8,505 bases of DNA from Clostridiales bacterium. GTDB taxonomy: Bacteria; Bacillota; Clostridia; Saccharofermentanales; UBA5734. The first letter of the stretch is position 1. Every line of letters begins with the position of its first letter. The notes beneath the pieces are model-generated. The model searched no databases and was not told where the DNA came from. It saw only the letters and a program-made list of their open reading frames with translations. Shown here one piece after another: positions 5,244 to 8,505 of the stretch. The DNA lies in the NCBI GenBank assembly GCA_003532195.1, contig DOFA01000212.1, positions 9,182 through 17,686 of the forward strand. The letters are read 5' to 3'. The translations under genes and the position numbers were made by a program.

Positions 5244-5715
5244 CGATGGTAATCGATTTGATTTTCTGCTCAGTCAGCGGACGGTCCTGACGGCCGGTCC
5301 GGGCCGAGGCAATCTGGTCGACGACATCCATGCCTTCGGTTACATGGCCAAAAGCGGCGTATTGCCCGTCCAGATGCGGCGCGTTCTGGTGCATGATGAA
5401 AAACTGTGAGCCGGCAGAATCCGGATCCATGGCCCGCGCCATGGAGATAACGCCCCGTTCGTGCCGGATCTGGTTGTTGGTTCCGTTAGCGCGGAATTCA
5501 CCTTTGATCTGGTAGCCGGGACCGCCGGTGCCGGTGCCCTGGGGGCAGCCGCCCTGAATCATGAAACCGCGGATAACCCGGTGAAAGATCAAGCCGTCAT
5601 AAAAGTGTTCCCGGGCCAGTTTAATAAAATTGGCCACTGTCAGGGGCGCCTGGGCACGATCCAGTTCGAGAACGATCCGGTCGCCGTTTTCCATGGTTAA
5701 AGTCGCTTTTGTCAT
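5206..5715 (-). CDS. Cyclophilin-type peptidyl-prolyl cis-trans isomerase
   Basis: This 169-residue protein is a complete single-domain cyclophilin that speeds cis-trans isomerisation of proline bonds during protein folding. The signature is clear: FHRVI (44-48) with catalytic R46, FMIQGG (51-56), ISMARA (90-95), SQFFI (103-107) and LDGQYAAFG (115-123). The residue aligned to the cyclosporin-binding tryptophan of eukaryotic cyclophilin A is H114, so weak cyclosporin binding is expected. There is no signal peptide or membrane segment, so it should be cytoplasmic. The last dozen residues form an acidic, proline-containing tail beyond the domain. A GAGG (5726-5729) lies ten bases before the ATG. 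It starts 18 bases after pncB stops and is the last gene of the ecfT-truA-pncB run. Confidence 0.95.
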   Translation of the reverse strand: MTKATLTMENGDRIVLELDRAQAPLTVANFIKLAREHFYDGLIFHRVIRGFMIQGGCPQGTGTGGPGYQIKGEFRANGTNNQIRHERGVISMARAMDPDSAGSQFFIMHQNAPHLDGQYAAFGHVTEGMDVVDQIASARTGRQDRPLTEQKIKSITIEDPAEGPAQDLA

Positions 5716-5733
5716 GTGAATAGATCCTCATTT

Positions 5734-7197
5734 CTATATAAGTTGTTTGTTTTCGTGCAGCAGTTGATCCTTTATATCCCAAAGCTTTTGGGACAAGTCC
5801 ACATAGTAGGTTTGCGGATTTTCAAACCGGCGGACAGATTCCCAGAGACGATCCAGCTCGCGGCTGCAGGTATTGCGGCATTCGTCGATCGACGGCCGGC
5901 GGTAATTCAATGTGCCGTGGATGAAAACCGGCTCGAGCAGCCTGCGGACGGTGAAGTGGGTCAGAACCTTGCGTTTCCAGGTGTGAAACGGATCAAAGAT
6001 CTCGTATGGCTGGCTTTCATCGATTTCTTCGCCGGCCAGGCAAATCAGGTCGGCGATCGCTTTTCCCGTGGCCTGGTCATAGAAGCGCCAGACCTCCTTA
6101 TTGCCGGGATTGGTGATTTTACCGGTGTTCTCGGAGAACTTCATCCGCGGCATAATCTGCCCGCCCTGCTCAATCGCCGCCAATTTATAGACGCCGCCAA
6201 AAACTGGTTCCGCCCGGGATGTAATCAGGCGTTCGCCGACGCCGAATGAATCGGCGGCCGCATCCTGCAGCAGCAATTCCCGAATGATATATTCATCCAG
6301 GGCATTGCTGACCGTGATCTTGCAGTCCTGCAAACCAGCCTGGTTCAGCATTTCCCGGGCCTGGATCGTCAGATAGGTCAGGTCGCCGCTGTCGATGCGG
6401 ATGCCGCGCAGCCTCTGCCCCCCCGGTTCCAGGACTTCCCGGGCAACGCGTATGGCGTTGGGGACGCCGGACTGCAATACATTATAAGTATCGACCAGCA
6501 GAACGGTGTTTTCGGGAAATGAGCGGGCATAGGCTGCGAATGCTTCGTATTCAGAAGGGAAAGTCTGCACCCAGCTGTGGGCCATGGTCCCGACAACCGG
6601 GATGCCGAATTGCTGCCCGCAAATCGTGCAGGATGTCCCGGCAGCGCCGGCAATGTAGGCCGCCCGGGCGCCGAGAACCGCCGCGTCGCAGCCCTGGGCC
6701 CGGCGCGATCCAAATTCGAGGACCGGCCGCCCTTTGGCGGCACGGACGATCCGTGAAGCTTTGGTGGCGATCAGGCTCTGGTGATTGATGGTTGTCAGCA
6801 GCATGGTTTCAATCATCTGCGCCTGGATAATCGGACCGCGGACTTTGACAATCGGTTCATCGGGGAAAATCGGCGTGCCTTCCGGCACCGCCCAGATATC
6901 GCAGGTGAATCGGAAGCCGCGCAGGTAGTCCAGGAAGCGCTGATCGAACCCCTGGATTGATTCCAGGTATTTCAAGTCTTCCTCCGTAAATTGTAAAGCC
7001 TGGATATAGTCGATCATCTGGTCGATGCCAGCCATGATTGCATAACCGCCATCTTCGGGGATAGCCCGAAAAAACAGGTCGAAATAGGCGATTGTACTTT
7101 CCAGGCTCTGGTCGAGATAGCCCTTGGACATCGTCAGTTCATAAAAGTCCATCAACAGGGTCATATTGGTTCGGTCATTCCAGCGTAAATGAGGCAT
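5734..7197 (-). CDS. pncB: Nicotinate phosphoribosyltransferase
   Basis: This 487-residue enzyme joins nicotinate to PRPP, with ATP hydrolysis, to give nicotinate mononucleotide, the first step of the Preiss-Handler route to NAD. Recognisable features are LLMDFYELTM (14-23), TTINHQSLIATKASR (135-149), FGSRRAQG (162-169), GTMAHSWVQ (203-211) with H207 as the likely phosphorylated histidine, and the phosphate-binding RIDSGDL (267-273). Length and full motif set indicate an intact enzyme. The open frame begins at 7254, but the ATG at 7197 has AAGGGG six bases upstream and the N-terminus MPHLRWNDRTNMTLL then fits homologues. This start lies 23 bases inside the end of truA, so the two are probably translationally coupled. 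The cyclophilin follows 18 bases downstream. A link to ECF-driven niacin uptake is possible because ecfT is in the same operon, but this is an inference. Confidence 0.95.
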   Translation of the reverse strand: MPHLRWNDRTNMTLLMDFYELTMSKGYLDQSLESTIAYFDLFFRAIPEDGGYAIMAGIDQMIDYIQALQFTEEDLKYLESIQGFDQRFLDYLRGFRFTCDIWAVPEGTPIFPDEPIVKVRGPIIQAQMIETMLLTTINHQSLIATKASRIVRAAKGRPVLEFGSRRAQGCDAAVLGARAAYIAGAAGTSCTICGQQFGIPVVGTMAHSWVQTFPSEYEAFAAYARSFPENTVLLVDTYNVLQSGVPNAIRVAREVLEPGGQRLRGIRIDSGDLTYLTIQAREMLNQAGLQDCKITVSNALDEYIIRELLLQDAAADSFGVGERLITSRAEPVFGGVYKLAAIEQGGQIMPRMKFSENTGKITNPGNKEVWRFYDQATGKAIADLICLAGEEIDESQPYEIFDPFHTWKRKVLTHFTVRRLLEPVFIHGTLNYRRPSIDECRNTCSRELDRLWESVRRFENPQTYYVDLSQKLWDIKDQLLHENKQLI

Positions 7198-7999
7198 ACT
7201 CGTCCCCTTCTCCGGCTGTCGGCCGGTCGTTTTCCGCGAACAGCGGCGGGTCATAGATGACTTTCTCCAGGCATAAGCCCTGCGGCGGCATGGTTTTCCC
7301 CGCCAGCTTGCGGCTGCCGCCAGCCAGGACGTCGGGCATGGTTTCCGGCGGCATCTTGCCTTGGGCGACCAGCAGCAGCGTGCCGGTTAAGATGCGGACC
7401 ATATGGTACAGGAAGCCGTCGCCCTGGACTCTGATGATGATAAGCGGGCCCCGACAGTTCAGCGAGATCCGGCTCAGTGTGCGGACTGGATTACGCTCAC
7501 AGCTGCCGGCATCCATAAAAGCCCGGAAATCATGCCGACCGAGCAGACAGGGCATCGCGCGGCACATCAGATCCAGATCCAGGGGACCGGGCACATGACA
7601 GACCTGGCGCCGCCCGTAAGCCGGCCGGCAGGGATCATGCCAGATCCGGTAAGAATATATTTTGCCGAGAGCCTGGTACCGGGCGTGAAAGCCGGCATCG
7701 ACATCGCGGGCGTCCCTGACCGCGACGTCAGCCGGCAAATGGCTGTTCAAGGCCAGGGGAAGCCGGTCGGCGGGAATTCGGCAACGCGTGGCAAAGTGGC
7801 TGACATGGCCGGTGGCATGTACGCCTGCGTCCGTCCGGCTGCAGCCTGTCAGGCGCAGTTCATTATCGCCGGTCAGCTTCTGCAGCGCCTGAAGTATCGT
7901 CTGTTGCACCGTTCGCCCGTTGATCTGGGTCTGCCAGCCGCAGAAATCGCTGCCGTCGTACTCGGTCAGCAATGCGATATGCCGTTGCAGGTCACTCAC
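7175..7999 (-). CDS. truA: tRNA pseudouridine(38-40) synthase
   Basis: This 274-residue protein converts uridines 38, 39 and 40 in the tRNA anticodon stem-loop to pseudouridine. The TruA signature is complete: LLTEYDGSDFCGWQ (10-23), GCSRTDAGVHA (52-62) with catalytic D57, FHARYQALGKIYSYRI (about 104-119), and the C-terminal GDGFLYHMVRILTGTLL. The start is GTG at 7999 with AGGAGG eight bases before it. The gene begins 29 bases after ecfT ends, the usual Firmicutes arrangement (rplQ, ecfA genes, ecfT, truA). The C-terminus extends some 20 residues past the domain as a polar tail, and its codons contain the pncB ribosome binding site and start. I see no sign of truncation. Confidence 0.96.
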   Translation of the reverse strand: MSDLQRHIALLTEYDGSDFCGWQTQINGRTVQQTILQALQKLTGDNELRLTGCSRTDAGVHATGHVSHFATRCRIPADRLPLALNSHLPADVAVRDARDVDAGFHARYQALGKIYSYRIWHDPCRPAYGRRQVCHVPGPLDLDLMCRAMPCLLGRHDFRAFMDAGSCERNPVRTLSRISLNCRGPLIIIRVQGDGFLYHMVRILTGTLLLVAQGKMPPETMPDVLAGGSRKLAGKTMPPQGLCLEKVIYDPPLFAENDRPTAGEGDEYASFTLE

Positions 8000-8028
8000 C
8001 TGGCCTTCCTCCTGTCTGTCTTCATCAT

Positions 8029-8505
8029 CTATGACCGCGGCAGATACTGCAGGACCAGAAGCAGAACGGCCACCAGCAAAAAGATAATAACGAAGACCAG
8101 GTCAAGCCAGGTGTATTTCATGATTTTCAATCGGGTCCTGCCCTGTCCGCCCCGGTAACAGCGGGCTTCCATGGCTACGGCCAGATCCTCGGCGCGCTTG
8201 AACGCGCTGACGAACAAAGGAATCAGCACCGAAACCAAGCCGCGGGCTTTGCTGACCAGGCCGCCGGTATCATAATCGGCGCCGCGCGACGATTGCGCTT
8301 TCATGATTTTATCGGTCTCCTCGAGCAGAGTCGGGACAAAACGCAAAGCGATCGACATCATCATCGCCATTTCATGAACCGGAAATCCCAGCTTTTTGAA
8401 TGGGCCAAGCAGGTTTTCAACCGAATCGGACACCATCACCGGAGTCGTCGTCAGGGTCAGGAACAGCGTTGTGTTCAAAACCAGCAGGGTCAGGCGGGCC
8501 GCCAT
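8029..8505 (-). CDS. ecfT: Energy-coupling factor transporter transmembrane protein EcfT, C-terminal part (5' end outside window)
   Basis: The visible 158 residues are the C-terminal part of EcfT, the membrane scaffold that links the EcfA ATPases to vitamin-binding S components in ECF importers. Two coupling motifs are present: SSRGADYD (72-79) and MEARCYRGG (112-120), which contact the ATPases. Hydrophobic stretches at about 5-25, 46-61, 90-102 and near the C-terminus (WLDLVFVIIFLLVAVLLLV) fit membrane segments. The ATG at 8503-8505 is almost certainly internal: full-length EcfT is about 260 residues and no ribosome binding site can be assessed at the edge. Numbering here starts at that ATG. 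truA follows after 29 bases. In most Firmicutes the ecfA genes lie directly upstream, outside this window. Confidence 0.92.
   Translation of the reverse strand: MAARLTLLVLNTTLFLTLTTTPVMVSDSVENLLGPFKKLGFPVHEMAMMMSIALRFVPTLLEETDKIMKAQSSRGADYDTGGLVSKARGLVSVLIPLFVSAFKRAEDLAVAMEARCYRGGQGRTRLKIMKYTWLDLVFVIIFLLVAVLLLVLQYLPRS

Noticed and set aside
7403..8158. A 251-codon plus-strand open frame opposite truA and the end of ecfT
   Set aside because: It crosses two well-supported genes on the other strand and shows no family motif or ribosome binding site.

Overview
The window looks like ordinary chromosome from a Gram-positive bacterium, most likely a GC-rich member of the Clostridia (Bacillota). The grounds are strong AGGAGG-type ribosome binding sites, the ecfT-truA gene order typical of Firmicutes, a zf-trcl zinc-ribbon protein, and clostridial-looking PHP and alkaline-phosphatase-superfamily proteins. 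The genus cannot be read from the sequence. There are nine genes, two of them cut by the window edges. I see no phage, insertion sequence, CRISPR array, rRNA or tRNA.

Left part (1-3879). The end of a gene, possibly a lysophospholipid acyltransferase with a C-terminal PH-like domain, meets a convergent DUF4432 aldose-1-epimerase-like gene. That gene shares a 189-bp divergent control region (1347-1535) with a Gfo/Idh/MocA NAD(P)-dependent oxidoreductase. The control region holds two dyad elements and a candidate promoter in each direction. Downstream of the oxidoreductase, after a gap with short tandem repeats, lies an alkaline-phosphatase-superfamily phosphodiesterase/phosphatase. The first two suggest handling of a sugar or polyol whose identity is not visible; the phosphatase may or may not belong with them.

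Middle part (3880-5205). A 58-residue four-cysteine zinc-ribbon protein, encoded on the minus strand, is divergent from a PHP-domain metal-dependent phosphoesterase on the plus strand. The two candidate promoters face away from each other and share the same TCTGTG element just upstream of their -10 boxes. The zinc-ribbon gene has a long leader of about 120 nt that can fold.

Right part (5206-8505). Four tightly packed minus-strand genes, in transcription order, are ecfT (cut by the window edge), truA, pncB and a cyclophilin. Spacings are 29 nt, a 23-nt overlap, and 18 nt, so they are probably one operon. EcfT is the membrane coupling subunit of ECF vitamin transporters, TruA modifies tRNA, PncB starts NAD salvage from nicotinate, and the cyclophilin is a protein-folding helper. 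In many Firmicutes truA is followed by rplM-rpsI; here NAD salvage occupies that place. I found no clear evidence of an undescribed system; the most interesting items are the two divergent control regions and the small zinc-ribbon gene.
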